A stretch of 38,256 bases of DNA from Vibrio sinaloensis DSM 21326 (GTDB lineage: Bacteria > Pseudomonadota > Gammaproteobacteria > Enterobacterales > Vibrionaceae), in contig NZ_AEVT01000104.1 of assembly GCF_000189275.1 (NCBI RefSeq), positions 1 to 38,256 of the forward strand. The letters run 5' to 3'. Position numbers and translations under genes: made by a program. Below, in pieces: positions 8,390-16,589 of the stretch (within the stretch, counting starts at the first letter, position 1; every line of letters begins with the position of its first letter). The notes below the pieces were generated by a model. The model did not search any database and was not told the DNA's origin. It saw nothing but the letters and a program-made list of their open reading frames with translations.

Positions 8390-9131
8390 TTTGTGCTTCT
8401 AACTTATCCAGTCTGCGCAGAATCTCGTCCTGCTTCTCGACCAGTTCCAGCAGCAAACGCTCTTTGTTCTCTGAACGGGTGGTTTGAACTTTAGAGGGCG
8501 ATGTAATCATTGAAGTGACAAGTCCGGTGATCATACCAAACAGGCCCACCCCACAAATAATCAAACCAGCAGCAAGAATTCTTCCCGCGTCAGTGACAGG
8601 ATAATGATCACCATAGCCTACGGTTGATATGGTCACCAGTGCCCACCACATCGCATCCCCGCCAGACTGTATATTTGCTTCTGGAGATTGCCCTTCAATA
8701 AACAGCATGATGCTAGAGCCCGCGGTGAGTAAGATCACCATGAGCAGTAATATAGAGGCTAACGTTGTTTCGTGTTTGTTCTTTAGTAGTTGTTTTAAAA
8801 CACTGCGACTAGAGCGAATAACAAGAATAATTCGCAAGATGGAGAAAAGTCTGGCGTAGCGTAATGGCTCGATCATCGGCAGGCTGGCGAGAAAATCAAT
8901 CCAATGGCGTTTCATAAATTGCAAGCGATCTGTCGAGCGGATCAAGTCTACACTCAGTTGTAGGATAAAAATGCTACAGATAAGAAAGTCTAAGCCGATA
9001 AGAACCTGTCGAGTCTCAGGTCGTAAAGGAAAGAATAGTAAGCCTGAGATCACAAATAGCGCCATAAATGACAAGATTAGTGACAGCAAGCTCATCGGTT
9101 TTGTATCACTTTTGATAATATCTTTATTCAT
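8373..9131 (-). CDS. Voltage-gated-type potassium channel
   Basis: Six-helix inner-membrane cation channel of 252 aa. Four N-terminal membrane segments are followed by a pore domain with the K+ selectivity filter TVGYGD at residues 170-175. The fourth segment (about 91-112) carries regularly spaced Arg residues (RYARLFSILRIILVIRSSR), like an S4 voltage sensor. After the last helix a short cytoplasmic tail (about 215-250) is predicted to form a coiled coil, probably for tetramer assembly. There is no RCK/TrkA domain. It is transcribed away from a chemoreceptor gene 106 bases upstream. The Shine-Dalgarno is weak, so the start could also be the ATG at residue 13. Ion selectivity is inferred from the filter alone. 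Confidence 0.88.
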   Translation of the reverse strand: MNKDIIKSDTKPMSLLSLILSFMALFVISGLLFFPLRPETRQVLIGLDFLICSIFILQLSVDLIRSTDRLQFMKRHWIDFLASLPMIEPLRYARLFSILRIILVIRSSRSVLKQLLKNKHETTLASILLLMVILLTAGSSIMLFIEGQSPEANIQSGGDAMWWALVTISTVGYGDHYPVTDAGRILAAGLIICGVGLFGMITGLVTSMITSPSKVQTTRSENKERLLLELVEKQDEILRRLDKLEAQTKREP

Positions 9132-9237
9132 ACGAGGCTCGAAATAAATATTTGGCGTTAGCGGAGATGTAGAGTTGCTCTGTTAGCCACTCTATTACAA
9201 CGCGCTGAAATTACAACTTTTGACTGATGGAGAAGCA

Positions 9238-10497
9238 ATGATGACCAAAATGGCCTTTAAACCATGGGAGCGGGTGATCACCGATATCCGCCTGGTTCCG
9301 AAAATGGTCATGCTGATGGTGTTCAGTACCCTACTGATCATTGGCAAGCAACTCTGGGATGCGAGTACTTTCTATGACTCTCTTCTTGCTGCAACCCAGA
9401 GCGCCGCGGTAGCACAAGAGCACTATGAAAGCTATTTGGTTCAGGTTGTGTGGCAAACTGCCGCGTTAATTGTGGTGTTTGTGGTATTGCTTTTGTTTGC
9501 TGCTCGGATCATGTTACGCCAGACCCAATATCTCAGTGAGGCCATTAAAACTATGGCAGAGAAAGATCTCTCGGTACCGATTGAGATGGATTGCCGTGAT
9601 GAGTATGGTGACGTTGCGCGAGAGCTGGAAAAAACGCGCATCCAGTTACAAGAGATGATCACGTTACAGATCAATGCTTCTCAAGAACTCGCCGGGCTGA
9701 CGGAGGTGATGACGCTGAGTATGTCAGAGACCAAAGAATCTGCTCAGGAAGAGTTTGACGAGATTGATCAACTGGCGACAGCGATGAGCGAGATGACGTC
9801 GACAGTACAAACGGTAGCCGACCATGCACAAAATGCGTCGTCTCTAACCGAGAGCGCATCGAGTCAAGCGGCAACAGGACAGCGATTTGTTCAAGACACA
9901 GTGCTGAAAATCAGTGAGTTATCAAAAGACATTACCGCATCGGCTCAAGCGGTTAATCAAGTAGAAGATAGTGTGGATTCTATTGGTAGTGTTGTGGGAA
10001 CCATTCAAGGTATTTCGGAGCAGACCAACTTGCTTGCGCTCAATGCAGCAATTGAAGCGGCACGAGCAGGAGAAGCAGGGCGCGGCTTTGCGGTTGTGGC
10101 GGATGAGGTACGTAATCTCGCTCAACGAACCCAGCAGGCGACGGTAGAAATTCAAGAGATGATCACGTTACTGCAATCGAGCGCCAACTCAGCGGTTGAA
10201 TTGATGGAAAAAAGTGTAGTCGAAGCGGCGGAGGGCGTGGAGTTAGTTACCAACGCTGGCAGTGAACTCGATGGCATTGTTGGCCAAGTAAACCAGATCA
10301 ACGACATGAACTTCCAAATTGCAACAGCGGCTGGACAGCAAAGCAGTGTGGCGGGTGAAATGAGCCAGAACCTAACGAATGTTCGAGAACTTGTAGAGGC
10401 GTCGGTGACGGTTGTTTCTGAGTTGCTCGAAACCTCTGAGATAATGCAGCAAAATGCCGAAGAGTTAGATAAGAAGATCACCTCATTTAAAGTCTAG
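9238..10497 (+). CDS. Methyl-accepting chemotaxis protein with a very small periplasmic part
   Basis: Inner-membrane chemoreceptor of 419 aa that signals through CheW and CheA. The first membrane helix is at about 22-37 and the second at about 71-93. Only about 33 residues lie between them, too few for a normal ligand-binding domain. A HAMP region (about 95-147) and a methylation/signalling helical hairpin follow. The highly conserved tip (SEQTNLLALNAAIEAARAGE) lies near residue 261 and continues into GRGFAVVADEVRNLAQRT. There is no C-terminal CheR-binding pentapeptide of the NWETF type. The ATG at 9238 has GGAG seven bases upstream; a TTG at 9220 is an unlikely alternative. The stimulus is unknown. 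Confidence 0.92.
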   Translation: MMTKMAFKPWERVITDIRLVPKMVMLMVFSTLLIIGKQLWDASTFYDSLLAATQSAAVAQEHYESYLVQVVWQTAALIVVFVVLLLFAARIMLRQTQYLSEAIKTMAEKDLSVPIEMDCRDEYGDVARELEKTRIQLQEMITLQINASQELAGLTEVMTLSMSETKESAQEEFDEIDQLATAMSEMTSTVQTVADHAQNASSLTESASSQAATGQRFVQDTVLKISELSKDITASAQAVNQVEDSVDSIGSVVGTIQGISEQTNLLALNAAIEAARAGEAGRGFAVVADEVRNLAQRTQQATVEIQEMITLLQSSANSAVELMEKSVVEAAEGVELVTNAGSELDGIVGQVNQINDMNFQIATAAGQQSSVAGEMSQNLTNVRELVEASVTVVSELLETSEIMQQNAEELDKKITSFKV

Positions 10498-10517
10498 CCT
10501 CTCAAGTTATTGGTAAT

Positions 10518-10549
10518 AAACGCTCACTTGCTATTAGTGGGCGTTTTTT
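10518..10549 (+). terminator. Terminator of the chemoreceptor gene
   Basis: AACGCTCACT and AGTGGGCGTT pair with one G-T wobble around a 7-nt loop, followed by a run of T. It isolates the chemoreceptor gene from glnE. Confidence 0.85.
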
Positions 10550-10607
10550 ATTGGTATAAATAACGGGTTACTGCACCCAAACTGGTATATCTAGACAAGG
10601 AAGAATC

Positions 10608-13454
10608 ATGCAGCTACCCGAAAGCCTCGCGCCGATTTCTCATTCAGCCCTCGAACCCATTCTCCAATCAGACGCCTATTCTCAATGGCCTGTTCAACAA
10701 CAAGAGCAACTAGCCTATGTGGCAGGGCTCAGTAAGTTTGTGACTGACGTGATTAAAACGGACGACACATTGCTGCAAACTTTGCCGAGCATGTTACACG
10801 ATAGCTCGCGACATCAAGATTATCGCCAACGTTTATCGGCTTTGCTCAGTGAGTGTAGTGATGAAATGCAAGGCCATCGAGTGTTACGTCAGTTCCGCAA
10901 CCGAGAAATGGTTTATATCGCATGGCGTGACTTTACTGCTTCTTGGACGTTAGAAGAGAGCCTGGAACATCTCTCCCAATTAGCGGAAGCGATGATTTTT
11001 GAAACCTACCAATGGCAGTACAAAGCGTGTTGCGAGTTGTGGGGAACACCCACGAACGCGCAAGGAGAAGCTCAACCGATGTTAATTATCGGTATGGGTA
11101 AGCTGGGTGGCGGTGAGTTGAACTTTTCCTCAGATATTGACTTGATCTTCACCTACCCTGAAAACGGTGAAACGCAAGGAGCACGCCGAAGCATTGCTAA
11201 TGCGCAGTTTTTTACGCGTCTGGGTCAACGGATCATTAAAGCGCTCGACCAACAGACCTTCGATGGTTTCTGTTATCGCGTCGATATGCGGCTGCGACCA
11301 TTTGGAGACAGCGGTCCCTTGGTAATGAGCTATGCAGCGCTTGAGGATTACTACCAAGAGCAAGGCCGTGATTGGGAGCGTTATGCGATGATTAAAGCGC
11401 GAGTCATGGGCCGAGAGATGTATCCAGAATATCAAGAGTTACGTCAGATGCTGCGCCCATTTGTATTTCGTCGTTACATCGACTTTAGTGCGATTCAGTC
11501 TTTGCGCCGAATGAAATCGATGATCAGCAGTGAAGTACGTCGTCGTGGGTTGAGTAACAATATCAAGCTTGGCGCGGGTGGCATCCGTGAGATTGAATTT
11601 ATTGCTCAAGTGTTTCAGCTTATCCGCGGTGGTCGAGAGCCAAGTCTGCGCCAGCGTGGATTGTTAGAAACCCTTGATGCGATCGAAGAGTTAGAGCAAC
11701 TGACGAGCTCGGAAACGGAAGGATTACGTCAGGCGTATAAGTTTTTGCGTCGTCTAGAGAACTTACTGCAGGCGATGGCTGACAAACAGACTCAAACTTT
11801 ACCAGAGAGCGAAGTCGAACAACTGCAATTGGCGGTTGCAATGGGATACCAAGGATGGGATGAGTTACACACAGAGGTTCAAAGACACATGTCCCAGGTT
11901 CATTCTGTGTTTGCTGAGTTGATTGGCGATGACGATGAAGAGCAGCAAGATGTTGCGAAGCATTTTGTAGAGCTTTGGGATATGGCAGCTAAGCAAGATG
12001 TTCTTGAGCATATCCTAGAGCACGATATTCAAGCGCATGATCCGCAGAGCATGGCTTCAACCATTATTCAGTTTAAACAAGACCTGGCTAAGAAGACGCT
12101 TGGACCACGTGGGCGGGAAGTATTAAACCATCTTATGCCTAAGATGTTTGCCGCCATCTACTCACACAAAGATGCGCAGTTTGGTCTGCCTCGTGTTTTG
12201 CATCTTTTGCATCGCATAGTAACCCGCACCACGTATCTTGAGCTATTGGATGAACACTCGGCGGCCTTAACTCAGTTGGTTCGTCTTTGTACCGCCAGTC
12301 CGATGATTTCTGAGCAGTTGGGCCGTTATCCGATTTTGCTGGATGAGTTGATCGATCCACAACAACTTTATAACCCAGTGCCACTGGATAGCTATCGCAC
12401 TGAGTTGCGAGATTTCTTAGCGCGCATTCCTGAAGATGATATGGAACAACAGATGGAAGCGCTGCGTCAGTTCAAGCAGATTTGTATTCTCCGCATTGCG
12501 GCGGCAGACATTGCCGGTGTGTTACCAGTAATGAAAGTGAGCGACCACTTAACCTATTTGGCCGAAGCGATTGTTGAGTCGGTTGTTGGTCAAGCTTGGC
12601 AACAAATTGTCGAGAAGTATGGCGTGCCTAGCCATCTTAAAGATCGTGATGGCAAAGGCTTTGCGGTGATTGGTTATGGCAAAGTCGGCGGTTGGGAGCT
12701 GGGTTATAACTCTGATTTGGATATCGTCTTTATGCACGATAGTCCGGTCCATTCATACACTGATGGCAAAAAAGAGATCGATGCTCGTCAATTTTATTTG
12801 CGCCTTGCACAACGCATCATCCATATTTTCTCAATGCGAACGGCATCGGGCATCTTGTACGAAGTTGACACTCGTTTACGTCCATCAGGTGCGTCCGGAT
12901 TGTTGGTTAGCCCAGCGGAAGCATTTGACGAATACCAACATCAAGAAGCATGGACTTGGGAGCATCAGGCGTTAGTTAGAGCGAGGATGATTTATGGTGA
13001 TGAACCTTTGCAGCAAACTTTTGCAAAAATTCGTCATGAAGTTCTGTCTATTCAACGTGACAACGCTAAGTTGAGGCAAGACGTTGCGGATATGCGGGTC
13101 AAGATGCGTGAACATCTTGGGGGTAAAAAAGCAGGCCGCTTCATGCTGAAACAGGATCCAGGCGGGATCACGGACGTTGAGTTTTTAGCTCAATACCTAG
13201 TTCTGCGTTTTAGCCATGAAAAGCCAAAACTCACGCGCTGGTGTGACAATGTTCGTATCTTTGAGAGCATGATGGCTCAAGGCGTGTTAGATGAAGGCCC
13301 TGCGATGGCGTTAACGCACGCTTACACAACTATGCGTGACCAAATCCATCATCGAAATTTACTCAACTTGGATGCTGACGTCGCAGAAGAGAAGTTTGCA
13401 GCTGAGCGTGCTCTCGTAAGAAACGTTTGGCATGAGTGGTTTGACGCTGAATAA
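10608..13454 (+). CDS. glnE: Bifunctional glutamine synthetase adenylyltransferase/deadenylase
   Basis: Controls glutamine synthetase by adding or removing AMP in response to PII proteins and glutamine. At 948 aa it has the length of E. coli GlnE. Two homologous nucleotidyltransferase domains are present. The N-terminal deadenylating domain has GMGKLGGGELNFSSDIDLI near residue 162. The C-terminal adenylylating domain has GYGKVGGWELGYNSDLDIV near residue 688. Both keep the G-S-D-x-D metal-binding aspartates. A helical regulatory linker lies between them. Translation starts at an ATG with AAGGAAG upstream. hldE follows 96 bases downstream on the same strand, as in E. coli. Confidence 0.97.
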   Translation: MQLPESLAPISHSALEPILQSDAYSQWPVQQQEQLAYVAGLSKFVTDVIKTDDTLLQTLPSMLHDSSRHQDYRQRLSALLSECSDEMQGHRVLRQFRNREMVYIAWRDFTASWTLEESLEHLSQLAEAMIFETYQWQYKACCELWGTPTNAQGEAQPMLIIGMGKLGGGELNFSSDIDLIFTYPENGETQGARRSIANAQFFTRLGQRIIKALDQQTFDGFCYRVDMRLRPFGDSGPLVMSYAALEDYYQEQGRDWERYAMIKARVMGREMYPEYQELRQMLRPFVFRRYIDFSAIQSLRRMKSMISSEVRRRGLSNNIKLGAGGIREIEFIAQVFQLIRGGREPSLRQRGLLETLDAIEELEQLTSSETEGLRQAYKFLRRLENLLQAMADKQTQTLPESEVEQLQLAVAMGYQGWDELHTEVQRHMSQVHSVFAELIGDDDEEQQDVAKHFVELWDMAAKQDVLEHILEHDIQAHDPQSMASTIIQFKQDLAKKTLGPRGREVLNHLMPKMFAAIYSHKDAQFGLPRVLHLLHRIVTRTTYLELLDEHSAALTQLVRLCTASPMISEQLGRYPILLDELIDPQQLYNPVPLDSYRTELRDFLARIPEDDMEQQMEALRQFKQICILRIAAADIAGVLPVMKVSDHLTYLAEAIVESVVGQAWQQIVEKYGVPSHLKDRDGKGFAVIGYGKVGGWELGYNSDLDIVFMHDSPVHSYTDGKKEIDARQFYLRLAQRIIHIFSMRTASGILYEVDTRLRPSGASGLLVSPAEAFDEYQHQEAWTWEHQALVRARMIYGDEPLQQTFAKIRHEVLSIQRDNAKLRQDVADMRVKMREHLGGKKAGRFMLKQDPGGITDVEFLAQYLVLRFSHEKPKLTRWCDNVRIFESMMAQGVLDEGPAMALTHAYTTMRDQIHHRNLLNLDADVAEEKFAAERALVRNVWHEWFDAE

Positions 13455-13491
13455 TCGCAGCACTAGATAGCCTACAGAGCTTCAGTGAGGG

Positions 13492-13520
13492 TTTAGAGGG
13501 CAAAAGGGCTGTGCTAAACT
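13492..13520 (+). promoter_or_regulatory. Possible sigma-70 promoter for hldE
   Basis: TTTAGA and TAAACT are separated by 17 bases, 31 bases before the hldE ATG. The two boxes are also arms of an inverted repeat (GTTTAG / CTAAAC). Both hexamers are imperfect. This would let hldE be transcribed separately from glnE. Confidence 0.4.
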
Positions 13521-13550
13521 CTTGCCAGAATTAAATTTTGGAGATCGACG

Positions 13551-14981
13551 ATGAAACCAATCCTACCTAACTACACGGATTCGGGTGTGCTTATCATTGG
13601 TGACGTAATGCTGGATCGATACTGGTATGGCCCAACCGGCCGTATTTCACCAGAAGCGCCAGTCCCGGTAGTAAAAGTAGAAAACAACGAAGAGCGTCCT
13701 GGTGGGGCGGCGAACGTTGCGATGAACATTGCCTCCTTGGGCGGGCATGCTCACATCGTTGGTTTAACAGGGATTGATGAACCAGCTAAAGTACTCAACG
13801 AAACACTTTCGGCACTTAAAGTGAAGTGTGATTTTGTTGGTTTAGCCAACTACCCTACGATCACTAAGCTGCGCGTCATGAGTCGTGGACAGCAGCTGAT
13901 TCGTTTGGACTTCGAAGACAAGTTTGAAAACGTAGACGCGGAACTGATTTTAGACCGAATGGATCAAGCGTTACCTAAAGTAAAGTCGGTCGTATTGTCT
14001 GATTATGCGAAAGGCGCGTTAGAGCACGTACAGCAGTTCATTCAAAAAGCTCGCGCGGCGAAAGTACCTGTGTTTATCGATCCGAAAGGCGCTGATTTTG
14101 AACGATACCGAGGTGCGACGTTACTGACTCCGAACATGGCAGAGTTTGAATTGGTTGTCGGGAAAGTAAAATCTACCGAAGAACTGGTAGAGAAAGGTTT
14201 ACAACTGATTGAGGAGTTTGAGTTTGAAGCCTTGCTAGTCACCCGCAGTGAGCATGGCATGACATTACTTCGCCGTGGACAGGAGCCATTCCATCTGCCA
14301 ACTCAGGCAAAAGAAGTGTATGACGTTACCGGTGCGGGCGATACCGTGATTTCGGTCTTGGCGGCATCTGTTGCTGCCGGCAAGCCACTTGACGAAGCCT
14401 GTGCGCTTGCGAATGCCGCGGCTGGTGTGGTTGTTGGTAAGCTAGGTACCTCAACCGTTTCTACGATTGAACTGGCTGAAGCTGTGCACGGCAGTCAGGA
14501 CACTGACTTCGGTGTCATCAAAGAGCAGGCCCTGATTGAAGCAGTGAAAAAGGCCCAAGCGAAAGGGGAAAAGGTGGTGATGACCAATGGTTGCTTTGAT
14601 ATTCTCCACGCGGGTCATGTTTCTTATCTAAATCATGCCGCAGAGCTTGGCGATCGCCTGATTGTAGCAGTGAACACCGATGAATCCGTGAAGCGATTGA
14701 AAGGTCCGGGTCGTCCCGTAAACCCGACAGATCGTCGTATGGCAGTGCTTGCGGGCTTAGGTGCGGTTGATTGGGTGGTTCCATTTGGTGAAGATACACC
14801 ACAGCGCCTAATCTCTGAAGTGCTGCCAGATATGCTAGTAAAAGGTGGTGATTACAAGCCTGAAGAGATTGCTGGTGGCAAAGAAGTGATTGCCAATGGT
14901 GGCGAAGTTAAAGTGCTTAACTTTGAAGACGGCTGTTCAACGACGGAAATTATTGATGCGATTAAAGGTGGTCGAGGTTAA
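13551..14981 (+). CDS. hldE: Bifunctional heptose-7-phosphate kinase / heptose-1-phosphate adenylyltransferase
   Basis: Makes ADP-D-glycero-D-manno-heptose for the LPS inner core. The 476-aa protein has a PfkB-type kinase domain in its first two thirds (RISPEAPVPVV and PGGAANVAMN near the start; catalytic DVTGAGDTV near residue 258). The cytidylyltransferase-like C-terminal domain has the nucleotide-binding motif GCFDILHAGH near residue 347. Both halves are complete, so it is the fused enzyme as in E. coli. A good Shine-Dalgarno (TTGGAGA) precedes the ATG. Confidence 0.97.
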   Translation: MKPILPNYTDSGVLIIGDVMLDRYWYGPTGRISPEAPVPVVKVENNEERPGGAANVAMNIASLGGHAHIVGLTGIDEPAKVLNETLSALKVKCDFVGLANYPTITKLRVMSRGQQLIRLDFEDKFENVDAELILDRMDQALPKVKSVVLSDYAKGALEHVQQFIQKARAAKVPVFIDPKGADFERYRGATLLTPNMAEFELVVGKVKSTEELVEKGLQLIEEFEFEALLVTRSEHGMTLLRRGQEPFHLPTQAKEVYDVTGAGDTVISVLAASVAAGKPLDEACALANAAAGVVVGKLGTSTVSTIELAEAVHGSQDTDFGVIKEQALIEAVKKAQAKGEKVVMTNGCFDILHAGHVSYLNHAAELGDRLIVAVNTDESVKRLKGPGRPVNPTDRRMAVLAGLGAVDWVVPFGEDTPQRLISEVLPDMLVKGGDYKPEEIAGGKEVIANGGEVKVLNFEDGCSTTEIIDAIKGGRG

Positions 14982-14995
14982 TCATCGATAGCCTT

Positions 14996-15023
14996 AAAAC
15001 GCTCACACTTAATGGGCGTTTTG
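14996..15023 (+). terminator. Terminator of hldE
   Basis: AAAACGCTC and GGGCGTTTT pair with one T-G wobble around a 9-nt loop, 15 bases past the hldE stop codon. Confidence 0.75.
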
Positions 15024-15034
15024 TATCAACTAAG

Positions 15035-15061
15035 AAAAATGGAGCCATAAGGCTCCATTTT
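15035..15061. terminator. Terminator of arcA
   Basis: AAAATGGAGCC, ATAA loop and GGCTCCATTTT form an 11-bp stem flanked by A and T runs. It lies 19 bases past the arcA stop and could also back up hldE termination. Confidence 0.85.
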
Positions 15062-15079
15062 ATGTTTGGGAGAGTGTGA

Positions 15080-15796
15080 TTACTCTTCTAGGTCACCACA
15101 GAAGCGGTAGCCTTCACCGTGAATCGTCGCAATGATTTCTGGTGTGCCAGAGACAGACTCAAAGTGCTTACGAATACGACGGATAGTCACGTCAACAGTA
15201 CGGTCATGAGGTTTAAGCTCACGGCCTGTCATCTTCTTAAGCAAGTCTGCACGCGTTTGGATTTTTCCAGGGTTCTCACAGAAGTGAAGTAACGCACGGA
15301 ACTCAGAGCGTGGCAGTTTGTAGCCATCACCACTAGGACTTACTAGCGAGCGGCTGTTGATATCCAGAACCCAACCGTTGAAAACGTATTTTTCAACGCT
15401 GCGCTTTTCTTCTGTAACTGCACTAGAGTTCATAGAGCGGTTTAGAAGGTTGCGAGCACGGATGGTCAGTTCGCGTGGGTTAAACGGCTTAGTGATGTAA
15501 TCATCTGCACCGATTTCAAGACCAAGGATCTTATCCACTTCATTGTCACGGCCAGTTAGGAACATAAGCGCTACGTTCGCTTGCTCACGCAGTTCGCGAG
15601 CCAGCAGTAGGCCGTTCTTACCTGGGAGGTTGATGTCCATAATAACCAAGTTAACTTGATTGTCAGACAACACCTGGTGCATCTCTTCACCGTCACTGGC
15701 CTCAAAAACAGCGTATCCCTCTGCTTCAAAAATACTCTTAAGAGTGTTACGAGTTACTTGCTCATCTTCGACAATAAGAATGTGCGGGGTTTGCAT
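15080..15796 (-). CDS. arcA: Aerobic respiration control response regulator ArcA
   Basis: Response regulator phosphorylated by ArcB when the quinone pool is reduced; it represses aerobic and activates fermentative genes. The 238-aa sequence is close to E. coli ArcA throughout (MQTPHILIVEDE; FLTGRDNEVDKILGLEIGAD; KPFNPRELTIRARNLL). The receiver domain has D11 and the phospho-acceptor D54 (VIMDINLPGKNG). The C-terminal OmpR-type winged helix ends in TIHGEGYRFCGDLEE. It is divergent from a DUF3293 gene across a 326-base region with candidate FNR and ArcA sites. As in E. coli it lies near the thr operon. Confidence 0.97.
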   Translation of the reverse strand: MQTPHILIVEDEQVTRNTLKSIFEAEGYAVFEASDGEEMHQVLSDNQVNLVIMDINLPGKNGLLLARELREQANVALMFLTGRDNEVDKILGLEIGADDYITKPFNPRELTIRARNLLNRSMNSSAVTEEKRSVEKYVFNGWVLDINSRSLVSPSGDGYKLPRSEFRALLHFCENPGKIQTRADLLKKMTGRELKPHDRTVDVTIRRIRKHFESVSGTPEIIATIHGEGYRFCGDLEE

Positions 15797-16007
15797 TGGC
15801 GGTACCTAAACTTGTGAAAAAAATGTGCTAATGGAATAAATTTTAGGCAAAAACATAACATACAGGTAATGTGATGTTGATAATAAACCAAAGATTATAA
15901 AAATACACTTTCTTTGATCGCCCGCCATCCTTGGATTTGCATTTATTACCTTTGAGGTTCCAATTCCTCATTGATTCCATTAGTCGTTGAGGCGGATTTT
16001 ATAATGT

Positions 16008-16023
16008 TAACAGCATGCTAACA
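16008..16023 (-). promoter_or_regulatory. Candidate ArcA-P binding site (direct repeat)
   Basis: On the minus strand TGTTA occurs twice with exactly 11 bp between repeat starts (TGTTAGCATGCTGTTA). This matches the known ArcA box design of direct repeats one helical turn apart. A third TGTTA lies at 16033-16037 on the plus strand. It suggests autoregulation of arcA, control of the downstream genes, or both. The call rests on pattern only. Confidence 0.5.
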
Positions 16024-16052
16024 ACGTAGAACTGTTAATTCCAATCACTTTG

Positions 16053-16066
16053 TTGATTTATATCAA
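16053..16066. promoter_or_regulatory. FNR-type binding site, perfect consensus
   Basis: TTGATTTATATCAA matches the FNR consensus TTGAT-N4-ATCAA at all ten defined positions. It lies 57 bases before the DUF3293 start and 257 bases before the arcA start, so it can act on either side. FNR activates arcA in E. coli. Confidence 0.7.
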
Positions 16067-16122
16067 GAGTTAGGATGTAACAAATATTAATAGTAACAGT
16101 TACATGGAATACTGCATTTTAT

Positions 16123-16515
16123 ATGATGATAGATGCGCAATTGTGGGGTGAATATTTAGACCCCTATTTCCGCTTTGAGCAGCGACCAAATGTAGGGTCC
16201 TTTGCGATTGTAACTGCTTGGAACCCTGCCAGTATGTGGCTGTCTCAGGAGGAAAATCGAAGAAATAATCAGCAGTTACGTCAAGAAATAGGCCATACTT
16301 ACTGTGTAGATGTCCTAGTTGGAAACGAGAGTTTTTCCTGGGCTGAAGCCAGTTTTGCCATTTCAGTCAATGTACAGCGAGGGATTGAACTAGGGAGAAA
16401 GTTTAGTCAAAACGCTATCTACTACGTTGAGAATGACTGCCTTACTTTGCATTCATGTTTGCCAGATGAAGGGAGTGCGATCATTACAACGGATTGGCGT
16501 CAACGCTGTCGATAA
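16123..16515 (+). CDS. DUF3293 domain protein
   Basis: Small soluble protein of 130 aa and unknown function. The DUF3293-type core is visible: FAIVTAWNPASMWLSQEENRRNN around residues 26-48, then a glutamate/aspartate-containing segment ending the fold. There is no signal peptide or membrane helix. Two ATGs stand side by side at 16123 and 16126, and neither has a strong Shine-Dalgarno. It is the first gene downstream of the FNR-type site, and an RraA-like gene follows 74 bases later. The intervening gap is largely a long hairpin. Confidence 0.75.
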   Translation: MMIDAQLWGEYLDPYFRFEQRPNVGSFAIVTAWNPASMWLSQEENRRNNQQLRQEIGHTYCVDVLVGNESFSWAEASFAISVNVQRGIELGRKFSQNAIYYVENDCLTLHSCLPDEGSAIITTDWRQRCR

Positions 16516-16521
16516 GGATAA

Positions 16522-16564
16522 CCAGTACTGGCTTAGTGCTTTCACCTTGGGTGTAAGCGCTAAG
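16522..16564 (+). repeat. Intercistronic palindrome and long hairpin
   Basis: The 10-bp palindrome CCAGTACTGG (16522-16531) is directly followed by a 15-position stem (16532-16546 with 16550-16564, loop TTG). The stem has one T-G wobble and one T-T mismatch. No T-run follows, so it is not a normal terminator. It fills the gap between the DUF3293 gene and the rraA-like gene and may set mRNA processing or stability. Confidence 0.65.
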
Positions 16565-16589
16565 GTGGTCAAAATCTCATGGAGGAAAA

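Larger units (their letters stand above)
15797..16122. other. Divergent control region between arcA and the DUF3293 gene
   Basis: An AT-rich stretch of 326 bases with no gene that I can support. It holds a perfect FNR-type palindrome (16053-16066) and an 11-bp-period direct repeat of TGTTA on the minus strand (16008-16023). Several AT tracts suitable for arcA promoters lie at 15825-15910. The E. coli arcA upstream region is likewise long and FNR-activated. Confidence 0.7.

Noticed and set aside
11130..11435. 101-aa minus-strand frame inside glnE, and similar frames inside gspB, thrA, pnp, ubiU and rocS
   Set aside because: They lie fully inside well-supported genes and have no protein features of their own.
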